Assembly (NCBI RefSeq): GCF_900105725.1
Contig: NZ_FNLM01000034.1
Location: 4,442,950 to 4,506,949 of the forward strand
Source: Gordonia westfalica
GTDB lineage: Bacteria > Actinomycetota > Actinomycetes > Mycobacteriales > Mycobacteriaceae
Direction: 5' to 3'
DNA length: 64,000 nucleotides
The notes under the pieces were generated by a model, which saw nothing but the letters and a program-made list of their open reading frames with translations, was not told the DNA's origin and did no database searches. Position 1 is the stretch's first letter. The number at the start of each line of letters is the position of its first letter. The position numbers were made by a program, and so were the translations under genes. Shown in pieces: positions 47,000-55,376 of this stretch.

Positions 47000-48303
47000 C
47001 GCGGACGGTCCTCGCCGGCGCCTGGGCGGTGATGGTGGACGGCAGTACCGTGACGCGCGGCCCGGTGGCCGTCGACGGTGCGGTGATCGCGTCGGGTCCG
47101 TCACCCGATGCCGAGGTCGTCGACACCTCGGGATGCGTGATCACGCCGGGCCTCGTCAACGCCCACCATCACCTGCTGCAGAGCGCCTTCCGGTCCCGTC
47201 CGGACGGGCGGTTCCTGCCGATGCGGGAATGGCTCGCCAGGATGGCGCAGCGTTACGCCGACGCGGAGGTGGACCCTGAGCTGGCCGCCGCCGCTGCCGC
47301 GGTCGGAGTCGCGGAATCCCTGTTGTGCGGGGTGACCACCGTCGCCGACCACCATCTCACCTGGCCGCGCGATCAGGACCCGGTCGCGATGGCGGGCGCG
47401 ACCATCGGCGCGGCCCGCCGCGTGGGCGGACGACTCGTGTTCGTACGCGGCACCGCCCGAGACGACCCGGATGCCGCCGCGCAGTCGGTCGTCGACATCC
47501 ACGACGCTCACCTGGCCGGGGCGACCGACGGTGTGTCACCCGACGGCCTCACCCAACTCGCCGTCGGTCCGTCGGGCGTCCACGCCGACGGGCCGGAGAC
47601 CTTCGCAGCCCTCTCCGACGTCGCCGCGCGCCTCGGCCTGCGTCGACGGACCCAGGCCAACGAACAGATCGACGTCGAGATCGCCGCCCAGAGGTACGGC
47701 CGGCGCCCTCTGGAACTGCTGGACGACTGGGGCTGGCTGGCCCCGGACGTCACCGTCGCGCACCTGTGCGAGATCACCGATGACGAGGTCGATCTGGTGG
47801 CGCGGTCGGGCGCCCACGCCACCCACGCACCCGGATGCGATGTGCCGATGGGCTGGGGTGTCGCCCGGGTGGCCGCCCTCGCCCGCGCCGGTGCGCGCGT
47901 CGGGCTCGGTACGAGCGGGGGCGGTAGCAACGACGCCGGACATCTCCTCGCGGACGCACGCCTGGCGATGCAGGTCTCCGGACTGATCGGCGACCCCGTC
48001 TCGGCCCGCGACTGTCTCGCGATGGCGACCGAGGGGTCCGCCACCGGCCTCGGCCGCCCCGAGCTCGGACACCTACGTCCGGGTGCGGCTGCGGATCTCT
48101 GCGTCTGGGCCTGCTCCGACGTCTTCGACGCGGGCGTCCCGGACGCACTCGACGGGCTGCTCTGGGCGGGGCCGGGCAGACGACCCCGCGACGTGATGGT
48201 CGGCGGGCGCTGGGTCGTCCGCGACGGGGCGCTGGTGACCGCGGACTCCCGAGCGTTGGCGCGTGACCTCACGACGATCCTCGGGCAACGGTTGTCGAAT
48301 TGA
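46996..48303 (+). CDS. AtzB/8-oxoguanine-deaminase-like amidohydrolase with altered metal site
   Basis: 435-residue amidohydrolase. The first metal pair is present (VNAHHHLLQSAF near residue 54). By eye alignment the usual HLAE motif is QANE here (RRRTQANEQIDVE near 220) and the usual VDGSASND is TSGGGSND (near 310), so one His and one Asp ligand appear replaced; AHLCEITDDE keeps the other His. The closing GRPELGHLRPGAAADLCVWA is standard for the group. GTG 46996 overlaps the reductase stop. It may use a single metal with altered chemistry or be inactive. The conserved frame argues against decay. Confidence 0.82.
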   Translation: MTRTVLAGAWAVMVDGSTVTRGPVAVDGAVIASGPSPDAEVVDTSGCVITPGLVNAHHHLLQSAFRSRPDGRFLPMREWLARMAQRYADAEVDPELAAAAAAVGVAESLLCGVTTVADHHLTWPRDQDPVAMAGATIGAARRVGGRLVFVRGTARDDPDAAAQSVVDIHDAHLAGATDGVSPDGLTQLAVGPSGVHADGPETFAALSDVAARLGLRRRTQANEQIDVEIAAQRYGRRPLELLDDWGWLAPDVTVAHLCEITDDEVDLVARSGAHATHAPGCDVPMGWGVARVAALARAGARVGLGTSGGGSNDAGHLLADARLAMQVSGLIGDPVSARDCLAMATEGSATGLGRPELGHLRPGAAADLCVWACSDVFDAGVPDALDGLLWAGPGRRPRDVMVGGRWVVRDGALVTADSRALARDLTTILGQRLSN

Positions 48304-48340
48304 CCTGCGGACCATGACTGGGTGCCGGTAAGCCCCCGTC

Positions 48341-48390
48341 GGCCGAGTAGCGACGACCGAGCGCAGCGAGGACGCCGCGTATCGAGGTCA
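48341..48390. repeat. 50-bp REP-like repeat, copy 1
   Basis: A 50-bp element beginning GGCCGAGTAGCG and ending ATCGAGGTCA lies between the convergent deaminase and beta-propeller genes. A second copy with three mismatches lies at 53976-54025 inside a coding gene. The central CGAGCGCAGCGAGGACGCCG is inverted-repeat rich. Confidence 0.85.
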
Positions 48391-50295
48391 GCGCACCGGG
48401 ACCGGAGCCGCGGCACCCACGAGCGCGACGATGTGGAGTCCGCCCGGATTGGTCTGGAGCGGAACCTCTTTCCAGTTGTTGGTCGTCCACACGTTGCCGG
48501 CGGGGTCGACGATGATGCCGGTGCTGCGTGCCAGTCCGTCGAAGAAGTAGCCGGTGACGTCCGGGGAGATGGCGTCGCCGGTGCGCTTGCCAGGCGGGCA
48601 GGCCGACGCGTTCGCGCCACAGAACTTCGAGACGCGCTTACCGGCGAAGTTGCCCACCCAGACGTTGCCGTCGCCGTCGGTCGTGATTCCCCACGGGATC
48701 GTGATGCCGCCGCCGCGCAGCGGGCCGACGAGGGTCTTGCCCGTCGGGTCGAGTGCCGACACCGAGCCGAAGGAGCCGGTCCCGCTGGGGCGGTCGGGGC
48801 AGGGCATTGTGATGACACCGGAGTTTGCGATCCACACGTTGCCGCGGACATCGGTGGCCAGGCCGAGCGGATTGTCGACGTGCGGTCCGGTGATCGGAGT
48901 GCGGATCGGGCGGCCGGACAGGTCGAGCATCGCGATCGAACTGGATTCGACGCCGCTGACGAACAGCGCGCGGCCGTTGTCGACGAGGTGGAACGGCTGC
49001 TTGACGCCCACCTTGATGTTGCGGGCCCGGCTCGGGTCGCTGTCGGGGTAGACGGTCAGGGAGTCCGAGCCGCAGTTGGCGGTCCAGATCGATCCCGTGC
49101 GGTCGGTGGTCATGCCCTGCGGCCAGTCCATCGCGCCCTGGGTGAATCCTTGTGCGGGCGAGAGTGCTTCGCCTTGCGGACTGAACTTCGACATCGAGTT
49201 GTGTGGCGGCTGCCGGTCGGCGGGGCAACCGGGTTCCGGGGCCGCGAAGCCGAAGTTGGCCACCCAGATGCTGCCCGAACGATCGCGGGTGATGCCGTAT
49301 CCGGCGCCCGACAGGCCGCCGCCGGTCATCGGGCGGCCGCCGCGGAGCTTGCCGTCGGGCCCGAAGCGGAAGAGATACTTGCTGCCGCACACCGGGGTTC
49401 GCGGGTCGGCGTTGTACTCGTAGTTCGCGTTGACCCAGATGTCGCCGCCGTCGCCGATGACGAAGTTGCCGGGGCCGGCGAGTAGCCCACCACCGCCGTC
49501 GAATCGGAGGGCGAGGGTCCACGCGGCGGGCGGGACGGGGAGTCCGCCGGCGCGGGCGGGGCGTCGCAGGGCGACACCGAAGACCCCGGCCGGGTTGTGC
49601 TCCGGGCTCTTGGCCATGTTCGCCATCGCCTCGACCATGTTCGACGGCCGGCCGCTCAGCGGCGTCGTGGTCGCCGAACGCAATGCGGCGCAACCGTCGG
49701 CCGATGACGTGCAGGCGGCGAGCGCATCGGTCAGTGAGATGAATGCGGCCTGCGTGGACGTCTGTGCGCCGTTCGGGGCGGAGGCCAGGGTGGAACCGAT
49801 CCGGCCGCTGCTCGGGTCGGCCAGGTTGCCCGCCATCGACGCCGCGTTGCGCACGCCCGGCGCGCGCCCACTGATCCGCGGGCCGTCGACGAACTGCGCC
49901 ATCCCGTAACCCGTTGCCACGGTGGTCAGCTCGTTCACGGTCAGACGGCCGGGCAGGGTCGGCGAGATCGCGGCGAGGGTGGTGAAGGAGGAGTTCGGTT
50001 GTCCCACCGGGGTTGCCGTCACGTAGAAGGCCTCGTTGCCGCCGGGCTGCGAGGTGGGCCGGAGGGTGAATCGGCCCGCGCGGTCCGTCCGCGCGACACC
50101 GGCGCTGCGTACCGGCGAGGAGTCGGTGCCCGTGATCCAGGCGCGCACGTCCCAGGCCCGGTCGGGGCCCGCGGTGGAGACCGTGCCGGTGACGCCTGCG
50201 GGCGCGGCCGTGGCATCGGCGACGCCCACGACGCACAACGAGGCGACCGCGCCCACCGTCGCCAGAAGGGAGACCGGAATCCTTCGAAGTTGCAC
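48388..50295 (-). CDS. Secreted NHL/SMP-30-type beta-propeller protein
   Basis: 635 residues. A Sec signal peptide (LLATVGAVASLCVVGVADATAAP) ends near residue 31. A carboxypeptidase-regulatory-like segment follows (GVTGTVSTAGPDRAWDVRAWI), then a long region ending in at least six propeller repeats. These carry the motif G(I/L)TTDxxGN(V/I)W(V/T)xN (DGNVWVGNFAG, RGNVWIANSG, TGSIWTANCG, SGSIWVANFG, AGNVWTTNN), as in NHL/Vgb-like proteins. Enzyme or binding role unknown. ATG 50295 follows a GGAG. The REP-like element overlaps its last codon region. It is convergent with the catabolic genes and probably unrelated. Confidence 0.82.
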   Translation of the reverse strand: MQLRRIPVSLLATVGAVASLCVVGVADATAAPAGVTGTVSTAGPDRAWDVRAWITGTDSSPVRSAGVARTDRAGRFTLRPTSQPGGNEAFYVTATPVGQPNSSFTTLAAISPTLPGRLTVNELTTVATGYGMAQFVDGPRISGRAPGVRNAASMAGNLADPSSGRIGSTLASAPNGAQTSTQAAFISLTDALAACTSSADGCAALRSATTTPLSGRPSNMVEAMANMAKSPEHNPAGVFGVALRRPARAGGLPVPPAAWTLALRFDGGGGLLAGPGNFVIGDGGDIWVNANYEYNADPRTPVCGSKYLFRFGPDGKLRGGRPMTGGGLSGAGYGITRDRSGSIWVANFGFAAPEPGCPADRQPPHNSMSKFSPQGEALSPAQGFTQGAMDWPQGMTTDRTGSIWTANCGSDSLTVYPDSDPSRARNIKVGVKQPFHLVDNGRALFVSGVESSSIAMLDLSGRPIRTPITGPHVDNPLGLATDVRGNVWIANSGVITMPCPDRPSGTGSFGSVSALDPTGKTLVGPLRGGGITIPWGITTDGDGNVWVGNFAGKRVSKFCGANASACPPGKRTGDAISPDVTGYFFDGLARSTGIIVDPAGNVWTTNNWKEVPLQTNPGGLHIVALVGAAAPVPVR

Positions 50296-50683
50296 GGAAA
50301 CTCCTTGTGGGAAGCGAGACCTGCCGAATTGCGGGCCGTGGTGTCACCGGGGTCGGGGACGCTCGGAGGAGCGTATCCGCAATCGGGTGCCGTCCGGCCC
50401 GTCGTGGTCCGCCGCCTCGGCATGCCGGGGCCGTTTGGACTGGTAACGGTCGTGTCCTACTGCGTTCGTAGTACGCGGCCGGTACCGCATATGTCGCAAT
50501 TGCCGTAATTCCGGCTAGTGGGTGTGTAGGAGACCGAGACGGGTCGGCGTGGTCGTGCTTCGCCTGACCAGGGGAGGCGCGCACGCGGCTGTGGCGCCCG
50601 GTGGACACGGTCCATACACTTCGCCGGGCCCGGCAGAACGTGGCTTGCCGGGGGTACGGACGAGCTACCGGGAGGGTGTCGCC
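50296..50683. other. Intergenic region without genes
   Basis: These 388 nt hold the divergent upstream sequences of the beta-propeller gene and the MmpL remnant. I see no gene. A TACTGCGTTCGTAGTA imperfect inverted repeat at 50458-50473 is the only structured sequence. Confidence 0.4.
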
Positions 50684-51368
50684 ATGTTCGCTGCGATCTC
50701 GCGTGTCGTACTCGGGAAACCGTGGTACGTCCTGGCGGCCTGGGTGGTCGCGATGGGTGTGATCATCATGGCGACACCGGATCTCGACGACTACTCGACC
50801 GGCAACCAGGCGTCGTTCCTGCCCCACGACTTCGAGTCGGTGTCGGCGCAGGCCATCGGTACCGAGGCCTTCCCCAGAACAGCGGCGCGTCGGGGAGCCT
50901 GGTGACCTCCCGGTCCGACGGCGCCCCGCTCGGTCAGTCCGACCAGCAGCAGGCGCAACAGCTGGCGGCCGATCTCGGCGACGGATCGGTACCCGGGGTG
51001 TCGTCGGCGACCATCGGGCCTCAGTCGCTCTCGAAGGACGGCAAGCTCGCGGACATCGCGGTCCTGCCGCTTCTCCTCATCGGGATCGTCTACACCGCCG
51101 CCCGCGGGCTGACCGCCACGGCCGCAGGGCTCTTCGACTTCCAGGTGAGTTCATCGCTCGACGCCATCCTGGTCGTCGTCCTGTTCGGCGTGGGCACCGA
51201 CTACATCGTCTTCCTGCTCTTCCGATATCGCGAGGAGCTGCGGGCCGGCCGCGAACCCCGGGACGCGATCGGACGGTCCACGACCATCGTCGGCGAGGTC
51301 GTCGCCTCGTCGGCGCTGACCGTCGTCGGCGCGTTCGCGGTGCTGTCGCTGGCCAAGCTGGGATCTCT
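50684..51368 (+). pseudogene. Decayed MmpL-family transporter
   Basis: Start (MFAAISRVVLGKPWYVLAAWVVAMGV) and the N-terminal loop are clear MMPL sequence. One base is missing at the C run 50872-50875, moving TEAFP to the frame that continues QNSGASGSLVTSRSDG. Further on, KDGKLADIAV runs directly into LPLLLIGIVYTAARGLTA, so roughly 90 residues including a membrane segment are absent. FDFQVSSSLDAILVVVLFGVGTDYIVFLLFRYREEL is intact. The frame ends at SLAKLGS where a sensor kinase begins. The first two-thirds of the loops and the second half of the transporter are gone, so this is a non-functional remnant made by deletion. Confidence 0.85.
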
Positions 51369-52451
51369 GTGGTGGGCACGACTGCGGGAGCGGTGATCTA
51401 CATCGTCGCGACCGGTTCGTTCAACTCCGCGCTGAGCCTGCCCCCGCTGATCGCGCTGTGCGCCATCGCCGGCCGGTACCCGATGCGCCGGGCGATGGTC
51501 GTGACGGTGTCGGCGGCCGGGTCGATCCTGGCGGCGTCGTTCATCTGGGGAGACAACTGGCTACCCGTCGAGCGGATCGCCGCCGTCGGCTGGCTCTTGC
51601 TCGGCACGTGCATCGGGGCACTCGGCCGGGCGCGCAGCGGGTACGTGGAGGCGATGGAGGCACGCGCCGAGGCGGCCGAATCGCAGCGGGAGGCGGAGGC
51701 CACCCAGGCGGTGCTCGCAGAGCGGATGCGCGTCGCCCGCGACATCCACGACGCGGTGGCGCACCATCTCACCGCCATCAATCTGCAGATCGGGACCGCG
51801 CAGCGACTGGTGCACACGCGTCCGGAGGTGGCCGAACAGATGCTGGCGCAGATGCACGACATCGCCGGTGCCGCGCTGAGCGAGGTGAAGGCGACGGTGG
51901 GGATGCTCCGCCGCGACTCCCTGACGGTGCCCGAACCCGGCGCCGGGATGTCGAGCATGCCGGGCATGGTCGAGGTGTACCGCAATGCCGGCGCGTCCAT
52001 CGTCGTGACGGTTGCCGGTGAGCAGCGGTCGCTGCCCGGCGACGTGGATCAGGTTGCCTACCGGGTCATCCAGGAGTCGCTCACCAACGCGGTCCGGCAT
52101 GCGCCGGGGATGCCGGTCGCGGTGCGATGCCACTACGACGACGGTGCCGTCGCGATCGTCGTCGAGAACCGGGTGCGGTCCGGTGAACGCGTGATCGACG
52201 ACGGGGCCGGAGCGGATGAACAGCGCCTCCACGGACTCGGGATGATCGGCATGCGCGAGCGGGTCGTCGCGGTGGGCGGGACTCTCGATGTCCGCTGGGT
52301 CGACGACCTGTTCGTCGTCGACGCCGTCCTGCCGACCGGTGGCGAATCGGATGACTGCGAGCTCACCGCGAGAGGAGATGTCGATGACCATCCGGATCGT
52401 GCTGGCCGACGACCAGGGGCTGTTCCGCAGCACCCTGCGGTTACTCGTTGA
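51369..52451 (+). CDS. NarL-type sensor histidine kinase, N-terminus cut by deletion
   Basis: 360 residues from GTG 51369. Two or three membrane segments (GAVIYIVATG, SLPPLIALCAIAGRY, AAVGWLLLGTCIG) precede a coiled-coil linker and the HisKA_3 dimerisation helix with the phospho-acceptor (VARDIHDAVAHHLTAI near residue 128). The ATPase part has the N box (VIQESLTNAVRHA) and G box (LHGLGMIGMRERV). Typical relatives begin with four segments, so the first one or two appear lost in the junction with the MmpL remnant. The end overruns the response-regulator start by 68 nt; a missing base near 52350 may have removed the natural stop. Confidence 0.78.
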   Translation: MVGTTAGAVIYIVATGSFNSALSLPPLIALCAIAGRYPMRRAMVVTVSAAGSILAASFIWGDNWLPVERIAAVGWLLLGTCIGALGRARSGYVEAMEARAEAAESQREAEATQAVLAERMRVARDIHDAVAHHLTAINLQIGTAQRLVHTRPEVAEQMLAQMHDIAGAALSEVKATVGMLRRDSLTVPEPGAGMSSMPGMVEVYRNAGASIVVTVAGEQRSLPGDVDQVAYRVIQESLTNAVRHAPGMPVAVRCHYDDGAVAIVVENRVRSGERVIDDGAGADEQRLHGLGMIGMRERVVAVGGTLDVRWVDDLFVVDAVLPTGGESDDCELTARGDVDDHPDRAGRRPGAVPQHPAVTR

Positions 52452-53064
52452 CACCGAACCCGACCTCGAGGTGGTCGCCGAGGCGACCAACGGCGGCGAG
52501 GCCGTTCGTGCGGCCCGCCGGTTCCATCCCGACGTCGTGGTCGCCGATCTCCAGATGCCCGGGATCGACGGCATCGCCGCCACCCGCTCCATCACGTCCG
52601 ACCCGCTGCTGCGCGGGACCCGGGTCATGGTGCTGACGACCTTCGAGTACGACGACAACGTCGCCGCCGCGTTACGCGCGGGCGCAAGCGGTTTCATCGG
52701 CAAGGACGCCTCCCCGCAGGAACTGCTGGACGCGATACGCGCAGTGGCGCAGGGGGATACGTTGATGTCCCCGGCAGCCACCCAGATGCTGGTGAGTCAC
52801 TTCCTGTCCCGACCGTCGGCCGGTCCGGGCGTGGAGTCGGCGGTCGTCGGGACGCTGACCCCGCGGGAACGCGAGGTCGTGGTGCTGGTGGCCGAGGGAT
52901 TCGGCAACGCCGAGATCGCCGACCGCCTGCAGATCAGTGTGCTGACCGCGAAAACCCATGTGAACAGGGCGATGACGAAGTTCGGTGCGCGCGACCGGTC
53001 GCAGCTCGTCGTGGCCGCGTATGAGTGCGGACTGGTGGTGCCGGGGCGGCGTCCGGTGCCGTGA
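52384..53064 (+). CDS. NarL/FixJ-family response regulator
   Basis: 226-residue regulator. The receiver domain (residues 1-120) has the acidic pair in VLADDQG, the phospho-acceptor in VVADLQMPGIDG and a lysine in IGKDAS. The C-terminal LuxR-type helix-turn-helix spans LTPREREVVVLVAEGFGNAEIADRL then VLTAKTHVNRAMTKF. ATG 52384 follows GAGAGGAGATG. It pairs with the truncated kinase upstream. Since the kinase N-terminus is damaged, signalling through this pair may be altered or lost. Confidence 0.9.
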   Translation: MTIRIVLADDQGLFRSTLRLLVDTEPDLEVVAEATNGGEAVRAARRFHPDVVVADLQMPGIDGIAATRSITSDPLLRGTRVMVLTTFEYDDNVAAALRAGASGFIGKDASPQELLDAIRAVAQGDTLMSPAATQMLVSHFLSRPSAGPGVESAVVGTLTPREREVVVLVAEGFGNAEIADRLQISVLTAKTHVNRAMTKFGARDRSQLVVAAYECGLVVPGRRPVP

Positions 53065-53073
53065 CCCGGAAGG

Positions 53074-53484
53074 TCAGGAGTCGGAGTCCTCTGCGGTCTC
53101 GGATTCCTCGCGGTCCCGGCGACGGTCCTCGTGCAGGGACTTGACGCGACGCTCCTCGCGACGGACCTCCACCTGGGTGGCGCGTTCGGCGACCAGCCAC
53201 TCGGGCATCTCGGCCAGCAGTTCGTTGATCTGCGCGGTGGTCAGCGCCTCGGTGATCCCGTTGCGGACCAGGGCGGAGTTGGAGACGCCGAGCTTGGCCG
53301 CGACCAGGTTCTTCGGGTGCGGTCCCTCGGCGCGAAGGGTCTTCAACCACTCCGGCGGATCGGCCTGCAGGGCGGCGAGCTCGGCGCGGGTGATGGAACC
53401 GTCGCGGAACTCCGCGGGGGTTGCCGGCAGGTACACGTCCAGCTTCTTGGCGGCGGTTGCCGGTTTCATCGACTGCGAGCTCAT
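53074..53484 (-). CDS. DUF5997-family protein
   Basis: 136 residues. The core reads KPATAAKKLDVYLPATPAEFRDGSITRAELAALQADPPEWL, then GPHPKNLVAAKLGVSNSALVRNGITEALT (a helix-turn-helix-like segment), and the tail is strongly charged (RREERRVKSLHEDRRRD). I recognise the pattern as DUF5997, often divergent from a LysR-ligand-domain protein as here (33 nt between starts). A DNA-binding role is plausible. ATG 53484 is chosen; a GTG at 53526 would extend into its neighbour's promoter. Confidence 0.75.
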   Translation of the reverse strand: MSSQSMKPATAAKKLDVYLPATPAEFRDGSITRAELAALQADPPEWLKTLRAEGPHPKNLVAAKLGVSNSALVRNGITEALTTAQINELLAEMPEWLVAERATQVEVRREERRVKSLHEDRRRDREESETAEDSDS

Positions 53485-53516
53485 CACCCCAGGGTATCGG
53501 GCGGTAGCCTTTGGTC

Positions 53517-54407
53517 GTGACCACACCCGACCGCGCAGGCGATTTTCGGGCTTCGACGTTCCGTCTGGCGTACGTCCCCGGTGTGACCCCGAGCAAGTGG
53601 GTCCGCATCTGGGAGGAGCGGCAGCCCGACGTCTCGCTGGAACTCGTGGCCCTCGAGGTCGCCGAGTGCGCGGACGCCATCAGGCAGGGAGACGTGCAGG
53701 TGGCGATCACCCGTCTGCCGGACGCCCTGAGCCACGGCGACGCCGGTCCGCACCACACGATCGAGCTCTACGAGGAGACCACCGTCGTCGTGGTCCCCAA
53801 GGATCACGTGCTCACCGCGGGTGACGAGCTGACCCTGGCCGACCTCGCCGACGAGCAGTTCCTGTGGCCGCTCGACAAGCCGGTCACCGGCTTCGACGCT
53901 CCTGCTGAGGGTGTGGGTGGTTCTGCTGGCCGAGTAGCGCCGACCGAGTTGGGTGAGGGTGTGGGTGGTTCTGCTGGCCGAGTAGCGCCGGCCGAGCGTA
54001 GCGAGGACGCCGCGTATCGAGGTCACCCCGGCACCGCCGTCGAGCACCGCCCGGAAACCACCGGCGATGCAATCGAACTCGTGGCCGCCGGCACAGGTGT
54101 CCTGCTCGTTCCCCAGTCTCTGGCGCGGTTGCATCACCGCAAGGACCTCGTCTTCCGTCCGGTGACCGACGCGCCGACCGGCACTGTCGGTCTGTTGTGG
54201 CCCGCTCCGACCACCGAACTGGCCGACGAGTTCATCGGAATCGTGCGCGGTCGCAAGGCGACTTCGTCGCGGGGACAGTCCGAACCGGCACCGAAACGAT
54301 CGGCCAAGGAGAAGGCCGCGGCGAAACGAGCCGCGCGCGAGGCGGCGGGCAAGATCCCGGGAAAGAGTTCGCGGAAGAAGCCCGGGGTACGTCCGAAGCG
54401 GCGCTGA
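53517..54407 (+). CDS. LysR substrate-binding-domain protein with an in-frame repeat insertion
   Basis: 296 residues resembling the ligand-binding half of LysR regulators without the helix-turn-helix (FRLAYVPGVTPSKWVRIWEERQPDVSLELVALE, then VAITRLPDAL, ETTVVVVPKDH, AIELVAAGTGVLLVPQSLARLHHR). A lysine/arginine-rich tail of about 55 residues follows, perhaps contacting nucleic acid. Residues about 130-172 (EGVGGSAGRVAPTELG twice, then AERSEDAAYRG) come from the REP-like repeat at 53906-54025, read in frame. GTG 53517 lies 9 nt after TAGCCT, suggesting a leaderless mRNA. Its divergent partner is the DUF5997 gene. Confidence 0.82.
   Translation: MTTPDRAGDFRASTFRLAYVPGVTPSKWVRIWEERQPDVSLELVALEVAECADAIRQGDVQVAITRLPDALSHGDAGPHHTIELYEETTVVVVPKDHVLTAGDELTLADLADEQFLWPLDKPVTGFDAPAEGVGGSAGRVAPTELGEGVGGSAGRVAPAERSEDAAYRGHPGTAVEHRPETTGDAIELVAAGTGVLLVPQSLARLHHRKDLVFRPVTDAPTGTVGLLWPAPTTELADEFIGIVRGRKATSSRGQSEPAPKRSAKEKAAAKRAAREAAGKIPGKSSRKKPGVRPKRR
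53906..54025. repeat. 48-bp tandem repeat ending in REP-like copy 2, inside a coding gene
   Basis: Two 48-bp units begin with TGAGGGTGTGGG at 53906 and 53954. The second runs into the 50-bp element GGCCGAGTAGCG...ATCGAGGTCA at 53976-54025, which matches the intergenic copy at 48341-48390 at 47 of 50 positions. All of it is open in the host gene's frame, adding about 40 residues. Confidence 0.9.
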
Positions 54408-54494
54408 CGGCCGGACGGATGTAACCCCACGGCCGGCCCGAAACGATGATCCCGGTGAGCCGACGAGGTCTCACTCGACGTTCGGGGGAACATC

Positions 54495-54980
54495 ATGCGC
54501 TGGATACGGACTGCGGGAGCAGTCACATTGGCGGCGGCCGCCGCGACAAGCGTGCAGGCGGGAGTGGCGAACGCCGACGGGCCACGACGTGCCGAACTGC
54601 GAACGGCCACCGTCGCATACGGTCCGGCGTGCGTCGGCCAGGTGTTCGCACAGATGGTGTCGACGCGGGTGTCGTATCCGGGTCCGGGACTTCCCGCGCA
54701 GGACAGTCGTGGCGTCGTGTACATCAGCGCCGGTGGTGGTTTCGTCGGCGTGTCGGATCATCCCGGGCGGCCTTGCCGGGTCACGGCGACGGTGCGCTGG
54801 CGGAATCTGTGGACTGGTGCCTCCGGGGTCGTCGCGGGGTTGACGAGCGGGAATCTCGTTCCGCCTGCGCCGCAGGAGATGGTGTCCAGGGTTGTCCGGA
54901 CCGGCTCTGGCCCCGTCGAATTCATGCTGACCACGGATCGGCCGCATGTGCTGGAGCGGAAGGTGTTGCGCGTCTACTGA
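54495..54980 (+). CDS. Secreted protein of unknown function
   Basis: 161 residues with a Sec signal peptide (MRWIRTAGAVTLAAAAATSVQAGVANADG, cleavage near residue 28). The mature part has two cysteines (GPACVGQV and GRPCRVTA) that may pair, and strand-rich sequence ending FMLTTDRPHVLERKVLRVY. I do not recognise the family. ATG 54495 is preceded by GGGGGAA. Its last codons overlap the GDSL remnant on the other strand by 7 nt. Confidence 0.65.
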   Translation: MRWIRTAGAVTLAAAAATSVQAGVANADGPRRAELRTATVAYGPACVGQVFAQMVSTRVSYPGPGLPAQDSRGVVYISAGGGFVGVSDHPGRPCRVTATVRWRNLWTGASGVVAGLTSGNLVPPAPQEMVSRVVRTGSGPVEFMLTTDRPHVLERKVLRVY

Positions 54981-55098
54981 GTTGGCTGCCGGGGGTGCGG
55001 TGTTCGGATGAACTGGCCCAGCATCCTGGTGACCTCGGTGGCGACCACCGCGTGGCCGGCCCTCGTCAGGTGAATCCGGTCGGCGCTCAGCCAGATCC
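54974..55098 (-). pseudogene. C-terminal remnant of a GDSL/SGNH hydrolase
   Basis: Reading leftward, IWLSADRIHLTRAGHAVVATEVTRMLGQFI matches the final block of SGNH hydrolases, with the catalytic Asp-x-x-His in ADRIHLTRAGH. Everything upstream of this block is missing. The sequence changes abruptly to TetR sequence on the other strand near 55095. It is the 3' end of a deleted gene. Confidence 0.7.
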
Positions 55099-55259
55099 GG
55101 CGTGCGCAGGATGAGGGGCAACTGGCCGGGCGTGATGCGCACAGCCTCGCGTTCCAACTCGATGCCGTCGTCGCTGCGGCAAACACGGGCGCTCGTTTCG
55201 GTGATGAATCCGCTCTGGAGACTGCGCGCGCGATCGTCGACGGGTTGCTCCGCGACTGA
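55095..55259 (+). pseudogene. C-terminal remnant of a TetR regulator
   Basis: About 54 residues (IRRAQDEGQLAGRDAHSLAFQ, LDAVVAAANTGARFGDESALETARAIVDGLL) match the end of TetR proteins with the FQLDAxxxAANT motif. No start codon or helix-turn-helix precedes it. It abuts the GDSL remnant, so one deletion removed the 5' ends of two divergent genes. No function expected. Confidence 0.7.
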
Positions 55260-55376
55260 TGGCTCACGCCCGAGATGGCGTTCGGGCCGTGGTGATCTCG
55301 TAAACGGCGAGGTGGCCGGACGCGAGATGCGTCCGGCCCTCGCCCGTGCGTTGTGGACGCCTGCGCGGTAAGGGAT

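Noticed and set aside
53906..54025. Possible CRISPR or minisatellite outside genes
   Set aside because: It is in frame inside a conserved protein and matches an intergenic REP-like element.
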